Made by a program: the position numbers and the translations under genes | In this document: positions 45,372 to 55,022 of the stretch, one piece after another | Layout of the letters: every line of letters starts with the position of its first letter | Position numbering within the stretch: the first letter of the stretch is position 1 | DNA from: Legionella jamestowniensis | GTDB lineage: Bacteria; Pseudomonadota; Gammaproteobacteria; Legionellales; Legionellaceae | Assembly (NCBI RefSeq): GCF_001467745.1 | Contig: NZ_LNYG01000013.1 | Span: 1,527,110-1,591,109 of the forward strand | DNA length: 64,000 nt | Reading direction: 5' to 3' | Notes under the pieces: generated by a model | Seen by the model: only the letters and a program-made list of their open reading frames with translations | The model's database searches: none | Told to the model about the DNA's origin: nothing

Positions 45372-46055
45372 CTATTGCTCTAACAACATTTGGCGATGGC
45401 GCCAATCGGGTAAAAATTTATCCATTAGCGTATAAAATCGTTTGTTATGATTTTTTTCTATTAAATGAATCATTTCATGAATAACAACGTATTCAAGACA
45501 TGCCAAAGGTTTCGTCATCAAGCGCAAATTTAGCCAAATGCGATGTGCGCTAATATTACACGATCCCCAGCGGGTTTTCATACTTTTAATACCCCATTCC
45601 TTAACTTGCACACCAAGAATAGGTTCCCATTGATGAATCAGGTCTGGCAGTAGTGACTTCATTTCTTGCCTGTGCCAATTTTGAATAAGTTTCTCTTTTT
45701 CTTCGCGAGTGGCATTTGCGCTGGCAAAACAGTGAATCTGATCATTCACCACGCTAACTTGTGAACGCGTGTTTTGTGGTAAATTAATGAGGGTATAGGC
45801 TTTTCCTAAAAAATAGAGTTGTTCACCCGTGTTATAGCTAAGCGGTGGGTGTTGCGCTCTAAGTTGTTTTCGCTGATGATGGATCCAATTTATTTTTGCC
45901 TGTATTTGAGCACGAATAGTATCCAAACGATAGCGTAAAGGTGCACTTACTTTCACTTGTCCATCAGGAGGATAAATGCGTAAGTGTAAATTTTTGATAG
46001 GTTTTCGTGAGATTTCAACGATAATGCCATCAATTTCAATGGTATGTTTATTCAT
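45372..46055 (-). CDS. YgjP-like metal-dependent hydrolase (M48-like, DUF45)
   Basis: A 227-residue protein of the YgjP/WLM-type zincin family: signature VKEWGIKSMKTRWGSCNISAHRIWLNLRL, then HEMIHLIEKNHNKRFYTLM with the zinc HExxH and a downstream His. Single cytoplasmic protein, no signal peptide. Its stop codon overlaps the AGGAGG that precedes the next gene, so the pair is co-transcribed. Substrate unknown. Confidence 0.85.
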   Translation of the reverse strand: MNKHTIEIDGIIVEISRKPIKNLHLRIYPPDGQVKVSAPLRYRLDTIRAQIQAKINWIHHQRKQLRAQHPPLSYNTGEQLYFLGKAYTLINLPQNTRSQVSVVNDQIHCFASANATREEKEKLIQNWHRQEMKSLLPDLIHQWEPILGVQVKEWGIKSMKTRWGSCNISAHRIWLNLRLMTKPLACLEYVVIHEMIHLIEKNHNKRFYTLMDKFLPDWRHRQMLLEQ

Positions 46056-46132
46056 AGAAAATAATATCGTTTACAATGGAAAGGTATAATAACATTGCTA
46101 ATCTAAAACTTTTATAAAAGGATGGTAGAGTT

Positions 46133-46999
46133 ATGCAACCCCAAATCGTGTTAATCACTGGTTGTTCAAGCGGTATAGGCTATGATACTGCTTTGGCTTT
46201 ATTACAACGAGGGCACCGCGTATTTGCAACTTGCCGCAAGGAAGAGGATGTAAAACGATTAAAATCTTTAGGCTTGGACGCTGTACAAATGAATATGGAT
46301 GATACCCATTCCATTACGCTCGCTTTTTATGAAATTATCAAGAAAACCTCAGGCCGCTTGGATGTTTTAATTAATAATGCGGGTTACGGCCAAGCCGGCG
46401 CATTAGAGGATGTGCCGCGTGAAGCTTTACGTTCTCAATTTGAAACCAATGTCTTTGGTTTGATGGATTTAACGCGTTTAGCTATACCTATCATGCGTAA
46501 CCAGGGACATGGGCGGATTATTAATATTAGTTCCATTTTAGGCTTAATTAGCATGCCGTTTCGCGGTGCTTATAATGCGTCCAAATATGCAGTAGAAGGT
46601 TTAAGTGATACGCTGCGGCTAGAGCTTAAGCCTTCCGGAATAAACGTAATCACGATTGAACCTGGACCGATTGAAAGCCGTTTCAGGGATAATGTGATAG
46701 AAAACTCCCTAAAAAAAATTAACCGTGAGCAAAGTCATTTTCAAGCGCAATACCAGTTTATGTTGGGAGATTATCGAAACAACAAAAAGCAATCTGTTTT
46801 TACGCGCGGGACAGATGCTGTCATCAGCAAAATTATGCATGCTATTGAGTCACGCAGGCCAAGAATGAAATATCGTGTGACCTTCCCAGCACATCTTTTT
46901 GCCATTTTAAAGCGTGTTTTAAGTGTGAGATTGCTTGATGCAGCCCTTGCCTATGTATCCAAAAAGGAATTAAATCAAGTGGGTACTAAACGTAGTTAA
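46133..46999 (+). CDS. Short-chain dehydrogenase/reductase
   Basis: A 288-residue classical SDR: TGCSSGIGYDTALALLQRG (cofactor loop), NNAGYGQAG, catalytic Ser in INISSILG and YNASKYAVEG with catalytic Tyr and Lys. The C-terminus extends into a hydrophobic helix and basic tail, possibly membrane-associated. NAD(P) preference and substrate are not evident. Single gene. Confidence 0.9.
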   Translation: MQPQIVLITGCSSGIGYDTALALLQRGHRVFATCRKEEDVKRLKSLGLDAVQMNMDDTHSITLAFYEIIKKTSGRLDVLINNAGYGQAGALEDVPREALRSQFETNVFGLMDLTRLAIPIMRNQGHGRIINISSILGLISMPFRGAYNASKYAVEGLSDTLRLELKPSGINVITIEPGPIESRFRDNVIENSLKKINREQSHFQAQYQFMLGDYRNNKKQSVFTRGTDAVISKIMHAIESRRPRMKYRVTFPAHLFAILKRVLSVRLLDAALAYVSKKELNQVGTKRS

Positions 47000-47022
47000 T
47001 AACCCATGTTATAGGGGTTATT
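46998..47022. terminator. Hairpin between convergent SDR and exported-protein genes
   Basis: AATAACCC (46998-47005) pairs with GGGTTATT (47015-47022) across nine bases. Lies at the overlapping ends of two convergent genes. No long T-run, so moderate certainty. Confidence 0.45.
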
Positions 47023-47314
47023 CGGGAAAAGATAAAAAGCGATCGGCAGGAATACAAGGACTATCAATGTATTCGCCATTGATTTTTAATACCATGTTCA
47101 CATTGGCTCTTTGATAACGAGCCAACACCTCATATTGAGCTTGGCTAATATAAAGTCGGGTATTGCCGCAATAAACTAAAGAGTAAGAAGAGGGTGCCGG
47201 TTTTACACGAGCAGGTAAGTCGCATTCCCAGCGAAAACGGGTCAAGTCACAATTTGCAAAAGCACTACTTAGTGGCAATATGAATAATATTGTGGCTATA
47301 CTCAAATTTTTCAT
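47018..47314 (-). CDS. Small exported protein, function unknown
   Basis: A 98-residue protein from ATG 47314 (GGAG nine bases upstream). Signal peptide [20 protein letters not shown], mature part beginning [14 protein letters not shown] with four Cys likely forming two disulfides. Ends with [22 protein letters not shown]. The frame extends 20 codons further, but those residues would destroy the signal. No family recognised; periplasmic or secreted. Confidence 0.7.
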   Translation of the reverse strand: MKNLSIATILFILPLSSAFANCDLTRFRWECDLPARVKPAPSSYSLVYCGNTRLYISQAQYEVLARYQRANVNMVLKINGEYIDSPCIPADRFLSFPE

Positions 47315-47385
47315 GTTACCACTCCGCTGATTGTTTTTAACATTATCGTCGGCATTAAGAAATTCTTTAGACAAAAGGAGGTGCC

Positions 47386-48246
47386 ATGCAAGCTACGGAA
47401 AGGTATCTGGAATTGTTAAGGCAAGGGGATTATTTAGGTGCGCTTCAATGGTTGAAATGTTTGGTTGAGCATTACTCTGTGGCGGATTGTGATGCTGATA
47501 CACTGTTGCAGCTTGCTATTTTTGAGTTGGTTCAGCATGGTTTTTCCTCTGACGATTTTTTGCATATCGAATTATTGTACACCTTGCTTTATGAACAAGT
47601 GCCACCTTTTGTAGAGCAAATTGGTTATTATGCAACCGTTTTTTGTAATGCCGCGATGCAATGTCTGGTTTTTGAAGAAAATGATTTACTTAAGTTTTAT
47701 AAAACCCCCCAATCTTTGGATGCTAAAGCTATCAATGAATGGATGCAACGTAATCCTCCGGAGTTTGATTCAGCAAAAAATAGTAGCTTATTAATGGAAA
47801 AATTCACGGCATTAGACAAATCTGTTTTTAATTTAAAAAAACAAGCTCAAATTATCCGTAATAAAATAAATTACATCTTGCAATGTCAAGCTACTCTTAA
47901 AGAGTATGTAATAAAATTGGCAAATTCTGAGGATAAAGAGGGATTTTATCCTGTGCGGCAAGGTTTAATAAATTCGTTGTATAGCTTTATCATGGAAAAG
48001 ACAATGATCACTCCAGATGTCATTGAAACATTAAATTGTTTTGCTGAAAAAGTTTTAAAAATGGAGCCTTACCCTTGGGAAAAAGAAATTTTAGAAAAAC
48101 TAATTATAAAGAATAAAGAATCTTTCTTTTCTTCATTTTTTGACCTTTCCGCAGGAAAGTTGCAATTTTTCGTGGTTAAGGTGATCAGTTCGATTTTACC
48201 TGTCGTGGAGGGTGAACATTCGGAGCATTCTCCACGCCCTGAATAA
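47386..48246 (+). CDS. Hypothetical 286-residue helical protein
   Basis: Not recognised. Starts [20 protein letters not shown] behind a strong AGGAGGTG, mostly helical with TPR-like beginnings and a C-terminal acidic/His tail ([14 protein letters not shown]). No signal peptide. Its last 62 bases overlap the 3' end of ogt on the other strand. Could be a Legionella-specific effector, but nothing shows it beyond lack of homology by eye. Confidence 0.6.
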   Translation: MQATERYLELLRQGDYLGALQWLKCLVEHYSVADCDADTLLQLAIFELVQHGFSSDDFLHIELLYTLLYEQVPPFVEQIGYYATVFCNAAMQCLVFEENDLLKFYKTPQSLDAKAINEWMQRNPPEFDSAKNSSLLMEKFTALDKSVFNLKKQAQIIRNKINYILQCQATLKEYVIKLANSEDKEGFYPVRQGLINSLYSFIMEKTMITPDVIETLNCFAEKVLKMEPYPWEKEILEKLIIKNKESFFSSFFDLSAGKLQFFVVKVISSILPVVEGEHSEHSPRPE

Positions 48247-48694
48247 TCGCTTCATGTGCAAGTAAATTGATTTTATATTGCAGCGCGTCAATGCGCCCCA
48301 TATAGCCGCCTTGGCTATTTTTGCCGATGACTCGGTGACAGGGAATAAATAAAGCGATGGGGTTGCTTTTGCAAGCTTGGCCAATAGCCCGAGGGCTGGA
48401 TTGTAACGTGGCTGCTAACTCCCCATAAGTTATTGTACGGCCGACTGGAATTACCAATAGGGCGTTCCAAACTAATTGTTGATAGGGGGTGCCTTGAGGT
48501 TTTAAAGCTAATTGAAAGCGATGATTAGGATTATTGAAATAATTCTCTAATTCTTTAGTAATTAGGGCTGTTAATTGATTAGTGTTAGCGCTGAATTGAG
48601 GGGATTCAGTAAAGGTTACATGGTAAACATAATGCTCATCATATTCAACTTCAAGCCAACCTACAGGTGTATTGAAAGGAGTTGTGATGAGCAT
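48185..48694 (-). CDS. ogt: Methylated-DNA-protein cysteine methyltransferase (Ogt)
   Basis: Suicide DNA-repair enzyme removing O6-alkyl groups from guanine (169 aa). Active-site IPCHRVIGKNSQGGYMG with the acceptor Cys; RAIGQACKSNPIALFIP is the DNA-binding turn. N-terminal ribonuclease-like domain is of the Ogt rather than Ada type. Precedes nothing downstream on its strand; the large 3' overlap with a convergent gene is unusual. Confidence 0.92.
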   Translation of the reverse strand: MLITTPFNTPVGWLEVEYDEHYVYHVTFTESPQFSANTNQLTALITKELENYFNNPNHRFQLALKPQGTPYQQLVWNALLVIPVGRTITYGELAATLQSSPRAIGQACKSNPIALFIPCHRVIGKNSQGGYMGRIDALQYKINLLAHEAIIQGVENAPNVHPPRQVKSN

Positions 48695-48703
48695 TGAATT
48701 TAA

Positions 48704-49069
48704 TTAATCTTCTTTTTTAGTAGTCAATTTTTCTTTAATACGTGCTGCACGGCCAGCCAGATCACGCAAATAATACAGTTTTGCACGACGTACATCACCA
48801 CGGCGCTTAACAATAATACTGTCAACGATTGGGCTATAAGTTTGGAAGACACGCTCAACGCCAACACTGTGGGAAATTTTGCGTACAGTAAAAGCAGAGT
48901 TCAAACCGCGGTTTCTTTTAGCAATCACAATACCTTCAAAAGCCTGTAAACGCTCACGAGTACCTTCTTTCACTTTTACCTGGACTAAAACAGTATCACC
49001 TGGACTAAAATCTGGAATGTTTTTACCTTGCATTTGCTCAGCATTTAATTGATCAATAATGTTGCTCAT
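48704..49069 (-). CDS. rplS: 50S ribosomal protein L19
   Basis: Structural protein at the 30S-50S interface (121 aa). Signature [24 protein letters not shown] and [33 protein letters not shown]. Starts [13 protein letters not shown] at 49069. Last gene of rpsP-rimM-trmD-rplS. Confidence 0.97.
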   Translation of the reverse strand: MSNIIDQLNAEQMQGKNIPDFSPGDTVLVQVKVKEGTRERLQAFEGIVIAKRNRGLNSAFTVRKISHSVGVERVFQTYSPIVDSIIVKRRGDVRRAKLYYLRDLAGRAARIKEKLTTKKED

Positions 49070-49095
49070 GGTCACTCCTCAAATTGGTCATTCCT

Positions 49096-49848
49096 TCAGC
49101 AGGAAGTCCCGTGTTCGTTTTTAAACTCGATAAGCAATTGCTTATCTGTATCACTTAACTCAATTTGTTCTAATAAATCCGGGCGTTTAAGCCAGGTTTT
49201 ACCAAGACACTGTTTTCGGCGCCAGCGTTCAATATCTCGATGATTACCACCCAGCAAAACAGGTGGCACATCAAGACCATTTATTGAGGCTGGTCTTGTG
49301 TAGTGGGGGCAATCAAGGAGGCCGTTCATAAATGAATCTTGCTCAGCTGATCTTAAATGCCCTAAGCTACCCGGTATGAGACGAATAATCGCATCAATAA
49401 ACACCATGGCTGCTAATTCACCGCCACTTAACACAAAATCACCTAGCGACCATTCTTCATCCACATGATGAGTAATGATGCGCTCATCTATTCCTTCATA
49501 CCGTCCTGCCACAAAAAGCAGCGACTGTTTTTTATTGACCACCTGATTCAAATCAGATTGTCGAATATTTTTACCTTGCGGACTTAAGTATATGGTCTTG
49601 CAAGAGGCAGGCATATTACTCTTTGCATGATTAATTGCACCATGCAAAGGTTCATAAAGCATTACCATGCCTGGTCCACCGCCGTAAGGTTTATCATCAA
49701 CTTGCCGGTATGGCCTTGGTGCCCATTCTCGTGGATTCCAGTAGTCTACCTTCACTAAGCCTTGTTCAATTGCCCGCCCCACAACGCCATGTTTTAAAAC
49801 ATCAAACATTTCGGGCATCAGGGTTATTACACCCAAATGTAACATCAT
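49096..49848 (-). CDS. trmD: tRNA (guanine-37-N1)-methyltransferase TrmD
   Basis: SPOUT-class methyltransferase that prevents +1 frameshifting (250 aa). Knot motifs DKPYGGGPGMVM, LLFVAGRYEGIDERI and GDFVLSGGELAAMVFIDAI are intact. Overlaps the rimM stop by one base and precedes rplS by 27. Confidence 0.97.
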   Translation of the reverse strand: MMLHLGVITLMPEMFDVLKHGVVGRAIEQGLVKVDYWNPREWAPRPYRQVDDKPYGGGPGMVMLYEPLHGAINHAKSNMPASCKTIYLSPQGKNIRQSDLNQVVNKKQSLLFVAGRYEGIDERIITHHVDEEWSLGDFVLSGGELAAMVFIDAIIRLIPGSLGHLRSAEQDSFMNGLLDCPHYTRPASINGLDVPPVLLGGNHRDIERWRRKQCLGKTWLKRPDLLEQIELSDTDKQLLIEFKNEHGTSC

Positions 49849-50357
49849 TAAAATTCCGCGTCCCAGTCAACAGTAATAATACGCCGGCTGGGATTTATGT
49901 CAGCGACAAACTGACCTGGCAAATAGGGTACCAAATGCCGTTTTTCGCCTTCAATTATTAAAACATCATTGGCACCAGTAGGCATAATTTCCACTACTGT
50001 GCCAAGCAATGTCCCTTGCTGGTTAACTACTTGCATACCAACTAATTCATGCCAGTAGTACTCTCCCTCTTCCAAGGCGGGTAACTGAGCACGACTAACA
50101 GCAATCTCCACGTTTGTCAGTGCAGCTACTTGCTCACGCTCACTATAACCGGCAACTTGCGCAAGAATGAATTTTTCATTCATTTCTACATGCAAGAGTT
50201 TAAGTGGCTGCCATTGCTTATTAATGTAAGCCTGCCAATCCGTGTAGCGTAAAATATTATCGCGCGGGTCCGTAAAAGAATGTACTGTAATAAATCCTTT
50301 AATCCCATGTGGGCGACCAAAACGACCAATAACAATTCTGTCTATAGCTTTATCCAC
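49848..50357 (-). CDS. rimM: 16S rRNA processing protein RimM
   Basis: 30S maturation factor (169 aa). N-terminal VIGRFGRPHGIKGFITVHSFTDP and C-terminal PRC-barrel YYWHELVGMQVVNQQGTLLGTV with VPYLPGQFVADI. Two bases after rpsP. Confidence 0.95.
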   Translation of the reverse strand: MDKAIDRIVIGRFGRPHGIKGFITVHSFTDPRDNILRYTDWQAYINKQWQPLKLLHVEMNEKFILAQVAGYSEREQVAALTNVEIAVSRAQLPALEEGEYYWHELVGMQVVNQQGTLLGTVVEIMPTGANDVLIIEGEKRHLVPYLPGQFVADINPSRRIITVDWDAEF

Positions 50358-50359
50358 TA

Positions 50360-50623
50360 CTATTTAGCGTCTTGAGCGTTCTTCTTGTTGTATTCTTTAA
50401 CTAATGAGCGAACACGATCAGAAAGTTGTGCTCCAACGCTTTGCCAGTGAGCTAATTTATCCATTTCCAAATGGAGACGGACTTCTTGGCCACGTGCGAT
50501 TGGGTTAAAGTAACCAATGCGCTCAATGTAGTTACCATCGCGGCGTTTGCGGCTATCAGTAACAACCATATTGTAAAAAGGACGCTTTTTTGCGCCAGCT
50601 CGTGATAAACGTATAACTACCAT
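50360..50623 (-). CDS. rpsP: 30S ribosomal protein S16
   Basis: Eighty-seven residues, starts [21 protein letters not shown], with [16 protein letters not shown]; complete S16. First gene of the ribosomal/tRNA modification operon; upstream spacer to ffh is 87 bases. Confidence 0.97.
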   Translation of the reverse strand: MVVIRLSRAGAKKRPFYNMVVTDSRKRRDGNYIERIGYFNPIARGQEVRLHLEMDKLAHWQSVGAQLSDRVRSLVKEYNKKNAQDAK

Positions 50624-50710
50624 TATGTCCTCTACTTTAAGAGTGTTTACGTAAAAATGCCGTGTATTGTACGAAAATTAACTTGGCATTGGAAGTCATT
50701 TTGAAATTAT

Positions 50711-52093
50711 TTACTTATCTTCCGGAAATAAGCCTTTGAGTCCTGCTAGTCCTGGCATGCCACCCATGCCTCGCATCATTTGCTTGATACCACCTGGTTT
50801 GGTGAATTTTTTCATCATCTTTTGCATTTGCTCAAATTGTTTTAATAAACGATTAACGTCTTGGATTTGCGTTCCAGAGCCAAGGGCAATACGTTTTTTA
50901 CGGGAACCTACAATAATTTTGGGAATGCGTCGTTCCTTGGGGGTCATAGAGTTAATTATAGCTACCGTTTGAGCCATTGCTTTGTCATTCACTTGACTCA
51001 TTGCTTGTTGCGGTAATTGACCTATGCCGGGCAGCTTACTCATCATTCCAGTGATGCCTCCCATTTTATCCATTTGGAGTAACTGTTGTTTAAAGTCCTC
51101 CAAGTCAAATCCTTTTCCTTTTTTAAGTTTTTTGGCTAGTTTTTCACTGGCTTGTTTATCAGCTTTGCGTTCAACTTCCTCAATTAAAGTAAGAATGTCG
51201 CCCATACCCAAAATACGTGAAGCAATTCGGTCTGGATGGAAGGGCTCAAGGGCTTCTATTTTTTCCCCTTTCCCTAAAAATTTAATAGGTTGACCTGTTA
51301 TATATTTAACAGAAAGCGCGGCACCACCCCGAGCATCACCATCAGTTTTGGTTAAAATCACACCGGTTAAGGGTAAAGCCTCATGGAATGCTTTAGCCGT
51401 ATTGGCAGCATCCTGCCCAGTCATGCTATCGACGACAAATAAGGTTTCAGCGGGATTAACGGCTTGATATATAGCTTTGATCTCCGTCATCATTTCTTCA
51501 TCAATATGCAAACGACCCGCAGTATCAAAGATTACAACATCAATGAATTGTTTTTTTGCACTTTCCAAGGCTTTAGCGGCAATGGTTAAGGGTAGTTCAT
51601 GCGATTCTGCAGGAAAAAAGGTGACATCCAGTTGCTCAGCGAGCAGTTTAAGCTGCTCAATAGCAGCTGGCCTGTATACATCCAGGCTTACCAGCATTAC
51701 CTTTTTATTTTCGGTCTCTTTTAAGTAGCAAGCCAATTTGGCGGAACTGGTCGTTTTACCGGAGCCTTGCAAACCAGCCATTAGGAAAACGGCGGGGGGT
51801 TGTGTTTTAAAATTTAATTCCGCACGTGAGTCCCCTAAAACATGAACCAATTCATCATGAACTATTTTGACAAAGGCTTGCTCTGGTTTCAGATTAGGGG
51901 TAACTTCTTGCCCTAAGGCTTTTTGTTTTACTTCGTCGATAAACTCTTTGACAACAGGAAACGCCACATCCGCTTCAAGTAGAGAAAGCCTCACTTCTCG
52001 CAGTGCATCGTGAACATTTTCTTCTGTTAAGCGTCCTTGACCACTTAAGGTTTTAAAGGCGCGGGTTAAGCGTTCGGTTAAATTCTCAAACAT
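50711..52093 (-). CDS. ffh: Signal recognition particle GTPase Ffh
   Basis: Binds 4.5S RNA and signal peptides for co-translational targeting (460 aa). N domain, then G motifs GLQGSGKTTSSAKLA, DTAGRLHID, TKTDGDARGG and a Met-rich C-terminal M domain (QLLQMDKMGG, GSGTQIQDVNRLLKQFEQMQKMMKKF). Its RNA partner gene ffs is also in this window at about 63.6 kb. Upstream of rpsP on the same strand, as in many gammaproteobacteria. Confidence 0.97.
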   Translation of the reverse strand: MFENLTERLTRAFKTLSGQGRLTEENVHDALREVRLSLLEADVAFPVVKEFIDEVKQKALGQEVTPNLKPEQAFVKIVHDELVHVLGDSRAELNFKTQPPAVFLMAGLQGSGKTTSSAKLACYLKETENKKVMLVSLDVYRPAAIEQLKLLAEQLDVTFFPAESHELPLTIAAKALESAKKQFIDVVIFDTAGRLHIDEEMMTEIKAIYQAVNPAETLFVVDSMTGQDAANTAKAFHEALPLTGVILTKTDGDARGGAALSVKYITGQPIKFLGKGEKIEALEPFHPDRIASRILGMGDILTLIEEVERKADKQASEKLAKKLKKGKGFDLEDFKQQLLQMDKMGGITGMMSKLPGIGQLPQQAMSQVNDKAMAQTVAIINSMTPKERRIPKIIVGSRKKRIALGSGTQIQDVNRLLKQFEQMQKMMKKFTKPGGIKQMMRGMGGMPGLAGLKGLFPEDK

Positions 52094-52303
52094 GACAATT
52101 ACTCTAATGCAAAAAGGATTACTATAACATAGTAGACAGTGCCGCCAAAACTAGCAAAGACTAGAAATAGATAATTTAAGAATAATGATGGGGTTGTGTG
52201 TGTTTTATCCTAAAAAGAATGTAAATACAATATGTTTCTTGCTGTACAAGAGAGTCATATTTCCCTATTATCACCACCGTGATTAAATCAGTTGGGATGA
52301 ATA

Positions 52304-53008
52304 ATGTTATTTTTATTTATTGCCGGTGCTTCGGCTTCGGGAAAAACAGAAGTTGCCAATAAAGTTGTCGAAATACTTAATGAAAATAAAATTAAAACAG
52401 CAACCCTTTCCATGGATCATTACTATAAAAGCCAGCAAGAAAGAGGTGGCGTTATTGAGATAAATTTTGATATTCCTGAGGCTTGTAATTGGGAGTTATT
52501 AGAGAATCAGTTAAAAATGTTGTCTGAAGGCCAAATAATTAATAGACCCACCTATTGTTTCCTGGCCAAAGATAGACTGCCAACTACTCAGACGATTAAT
52601 CCTAAAGATGTCCAAGTCGTTGTTGTTGAAGGTATTTTGGCGTTGCATAATGTAACAAATCTAAACCTTGTCAATAAACTGGCCATTTTTGTAGAAACAA
52701 ACAGCTATCGTTCCATTCTTGCACGACGAAAAGAAAGGGATCAACAATTTCGGGCGACTTCGCCTGAAGAAACTGCAGCCAGAGAACGTAAGACAGTGGG
52801 TCCTGCATTTTTTAGATACATTGCACCAAGTAAGGCCAATGCAGACTTAACTGTCACTAATAATGACAGCGATGTGGTTGTAAATGAGCAGTTGCCAATA
52901 AATTCCGGTGTAAAAAATGGCATTGAAAAAGCTGCGGAAGAAATTATTGATAAAATAAGGGAAACACATGCGCAGCTTTTCCCTGCTGCAAAGATAGCCA
53001 CGATTTAA
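52304..53008 (+). CDS. Uridine kinase-like P-loop kinase
   Basis: A 234-residue kinase: P-loop FIAGASASGKTEVANKVV, SMDHYYKSQ, FDIPEACNWELL and VVVVEGILALH fit the uridine kinase/phosphoribulokinase group. NRPTYCF replaces the usual substrate loop P-x-Y-D-F, so the substrate may not be uridine. The region RRKERDQQFRATSPEETAARE is also altered. Followed after 19 bases by the VanX-like gene. Confidence 0.75.
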   Translation: MLFLFIAGASASGKTEVANKVVEILNENKIKTATLSMDHYYKSQQERGGVIEINFDIPEACNWELLENQLKMLSEGQIINRPTYCFLAKDRLPTTQTINPKDVQVVVVEGILALHNVTNLNLVNKLAIFVETNSYRSILARRKERDQQFRATSPEETAARERKTVGPAFFRYIAPSKANADLTVTNNDSDVVVNEQLPINSGVKNGIEKAAEEIIDKIRETHAQLFPAAKIATI

Positions 53009-53027
53009 CAATATTTCCGATATTCTT

Positions 53028-53705
53028 ATGTTAAAAAAATTTGCACCTGAAGATTATGAGGTTGTGGAATTTACTAACCATATACATCCACGTATTAAAG
53101 TACAACCTAGGTATTTTAATCAGGGTTTCTGCGCTTCTGCGTTAATGGTTGGTCGCCGTGCGGTATTGGATGGTTTATTAGAAGCGCTGAAAAGGGTACC
53201 TCAAACATATGGTTTTCTTATTTGGGATGTGTATAGGCCTAGAGAAGTTCAGCGAAAACTGTTTGATTGGATGTCTGAAAAAATTCGTAAGCAATATCCT
53301 GATTTAAGCGAAGAAGACCATTATAGGGAGGTTTTAAAATATGTGGCTCTTCCTGCAGAGGCAGGGGATGAGTATTGTTCACCTCATCTAAGTGGGGGTG
53401 CCATTGATTTGACGTTCTATGATCTTAAGACTGGACAAGAACTAAACATGGGGACGCCTTTTGATGATTGTAGTGAAAGAGCGCACAGTGGTTATTTTAA
53501 TTTAAAATCGTTTCTATCTACGGAGGAAACTCAAATTAAACAGCGACGAGATTTCCTGCGGACAGCCATGGAGAGTGCTGGTTTTACGGCATACCACTAT
53601 GAATGGTGGCATTTTGATGTAGGTAACATGTTTTGGGCTAATGTAACGGGACAAGCTGCTGTCTTTGGGCCTTTGTTTGGTGATGATGAGTGGCCTTCTT
53701 TATAG
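53028..53705 (+). CDS. D-Ala-D-Ala dipeptidase, VanX/DdpX-like (M15D)
   Basis: A 225-residue zinc dipeptidase. Zinc-binding SPHLSGGAIDLTFYD (His and Asp), catalytic Glu and third ligand His in YHYEWWHFDVGN. GFLIWDVYRPREVQRKLFDWM holds the conserved substrate Arg. No export signal, so it likely acts on cytoplasmic dipeptides, perhaps recycling peptidoglycan D-Ala-D-Ala. There is no van regulatory context, so vancomycin resistance is not implied. Confidence 0.87.
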   Translation: MLKKFAPEDYEVVEFTNHIHPRIKVQPRYFNQGFCASALMVGRRAVLDGLLEALKRVPQTYGFLIWDVYRPREVQRKLFDWMSEKIRKQYPDLSEEDHYREVLKYVALPAEAGDEYCSPHLSGGAIDLTFYDLKTGQELNMGTPFDDCSERAHSGYFNLKSFLSTEETQIKQRRDFLRTAMESAGFTAYHYEWWHFDVGNMFWANVTGQAAVFGPLFGDDEWPSL

Positions 53706-53752
53706 GCCAATCGCAGTTTGTTATGATGAGGTTTCTTGTTACCTAAGGAGAC

Positions 53753-55018
53753 ATGGTGCAGTTCTCTCTAACAACCCTTTCACTGGTACTAGCAGCATTG
53801 ATTCTTATTTCAGCTTTTTTTTCAGGCTCAGAAATTGGAATGATGTCTTTAAACCGCTACCGCTTACGTTATTTAGTCAAACAAAATCATAAGCAAGCCA
53901 TCCGTGTCAATCAGATGCTGGCAAGACCGGATAGACTGTTAAGTGTTATTTTAATTGGTAATACCTTTGCAAATATTGTTGCCTCAATGGTTGCCACCTT
54001 AATTGGCCAACGACTTTATGGTGACGTAGGCGTGCTTGTTGCAACTATTTTCCTCACCCTCATTATATTAGTATTCTCTGAATTAACCCCCAAAACAATA
54101 GCTGCACTACATCCTCAACAAGTTGCTTTTAAAGCTTCTTTCCTTTTAAAGATGCTGCAAAGTTTTTTTGCTCCCGTTATACACATTATAAGCTGGATAA
54201 CTAACTTAATTTTAAGATTATTTGGTATTTCTATAGAAAAAAATCAACGTGAGGCATTATCCGGAGAGGAATTGCGTTCTGTAGTACATGAAGCGGGTGG
54301 GTTGCTACCGGTTGAACATAAGAGCATGGTTTTAGGTCTGCTGGATTTAGAGCAAGCAACTGTAGAAGATATTATGATTCCCAAGGCGGACATTGTAGGC
54401 ATCGATTTAGAGCAACCTTGGCACAAAATCCTAGAGGAATTAGAAACTGCACAACATACTCGCCTACCTCTTTATAAAGATACTATCGATAATTTAGTAG
54501 GACTTGTCCATGTAAGAAGTATTCTCAACTTAATGCTCGAAGAGCGTTTAGATATGGAGAATTTACTCAAAATTGCAGATGCTCCCTATTTCATTCCTGA
54601 AGCTACCCCTCTTAATGTGCAAATTTTGAATTTTCAAAAGATGAAAAAAAGAAGTTGTTTTGTAGTTGATGAGTATGGTGATTTATTAGGTTTGGTCACC
54701 ATGGAGGATATTCTTGAAGAAGTCGTGGGAGAGTTTACCACCGACATGGCTAATCTAAGTAAGGATATTATTCAACAGGAAGGTGGGTCGGTCATAGCTG
54801 ATGCTAGCGTTACACTACGTCAATTAAATCGTCTGCTGGGTTGGCAACTACCTGCGATTGGCCCGCGAACCCTAAGCGGTCTTATTATCGAATATTTGGG
54901 TTATATCCCACCGGCTGATTGTTGTTTGCAAATTGAAAATTTTCAAATTGAAATTTTGAAAGTTAGTGAAAATACCATTAAAACTGTGCGAATGCTGAAA
55001 GTAGGCAAGAAGAAATAA
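53753..55018 (+). CDS. CorB/HlyC-type membrane protein (DUF21-CBS-CorC)
   Basis: A 421-residue protein: DUF21 membrane domain with four hydrophobic segments (SAFFSGSEIGMMSLNRYRLRYLV, VILIGNTFANIVASMVATLIG), a CBS pair (VEDIMIPKADIVGIDLEQPW, DEYGDLLGLVTMEDILEEVVGEF) and a C-terminal CorC_HlyC domain. Linked to Mg2+/Co2+ efflux. The ATG at 53753 follows AAGGAGAC. Single unit; ends four bases from the convergent regulator gene. Confidence 0.9.
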   Translation: MVQFSLTTLSLVLAALILISAFFSGSEIGMMSLNRYRLRYLVKQNHKQAIRVNQMLARPDRLLSVILIGNTFANIVASMVATLIGQRLYGDVGVLVATIFLTLIILVFSELTPKTIAALHPQQVAFKASFLLKMLQSFFAPVIHIISWITNLILRLFGISIEKNQREALSGEELRSVVHEAGGLLPVEHKSMVLGLLDLEQATVEDIMIPKADIVGIDLEQPWHKILEELETAQHTRLPLYKDTIDNLVGLVHVRSILNLMLEERLDMENLLKIADAPYFIPEATPLNVQILNFQKMKKRSCFVVDEYGDLLGLVTMEDILEEVVGEFTTDMANLSKDIIQQEGGSVIADASVTLRQLNRLLGWQLPAIGPRTLSGLIIEYLGYIPPADCCLQIENFQIEILKVSENTIKTVRMLKVGKKK

Positions 55019-55022
55019 TTAA

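Noticed and set aside
53028..53705. Vancomycin-resistance determinant
   Set aside because: VanX-like motifs are present, but no vanH/vanA/vanRS genes are near and Gram-negative relatives carry such dipeptidases for ordinary peptide turnover.
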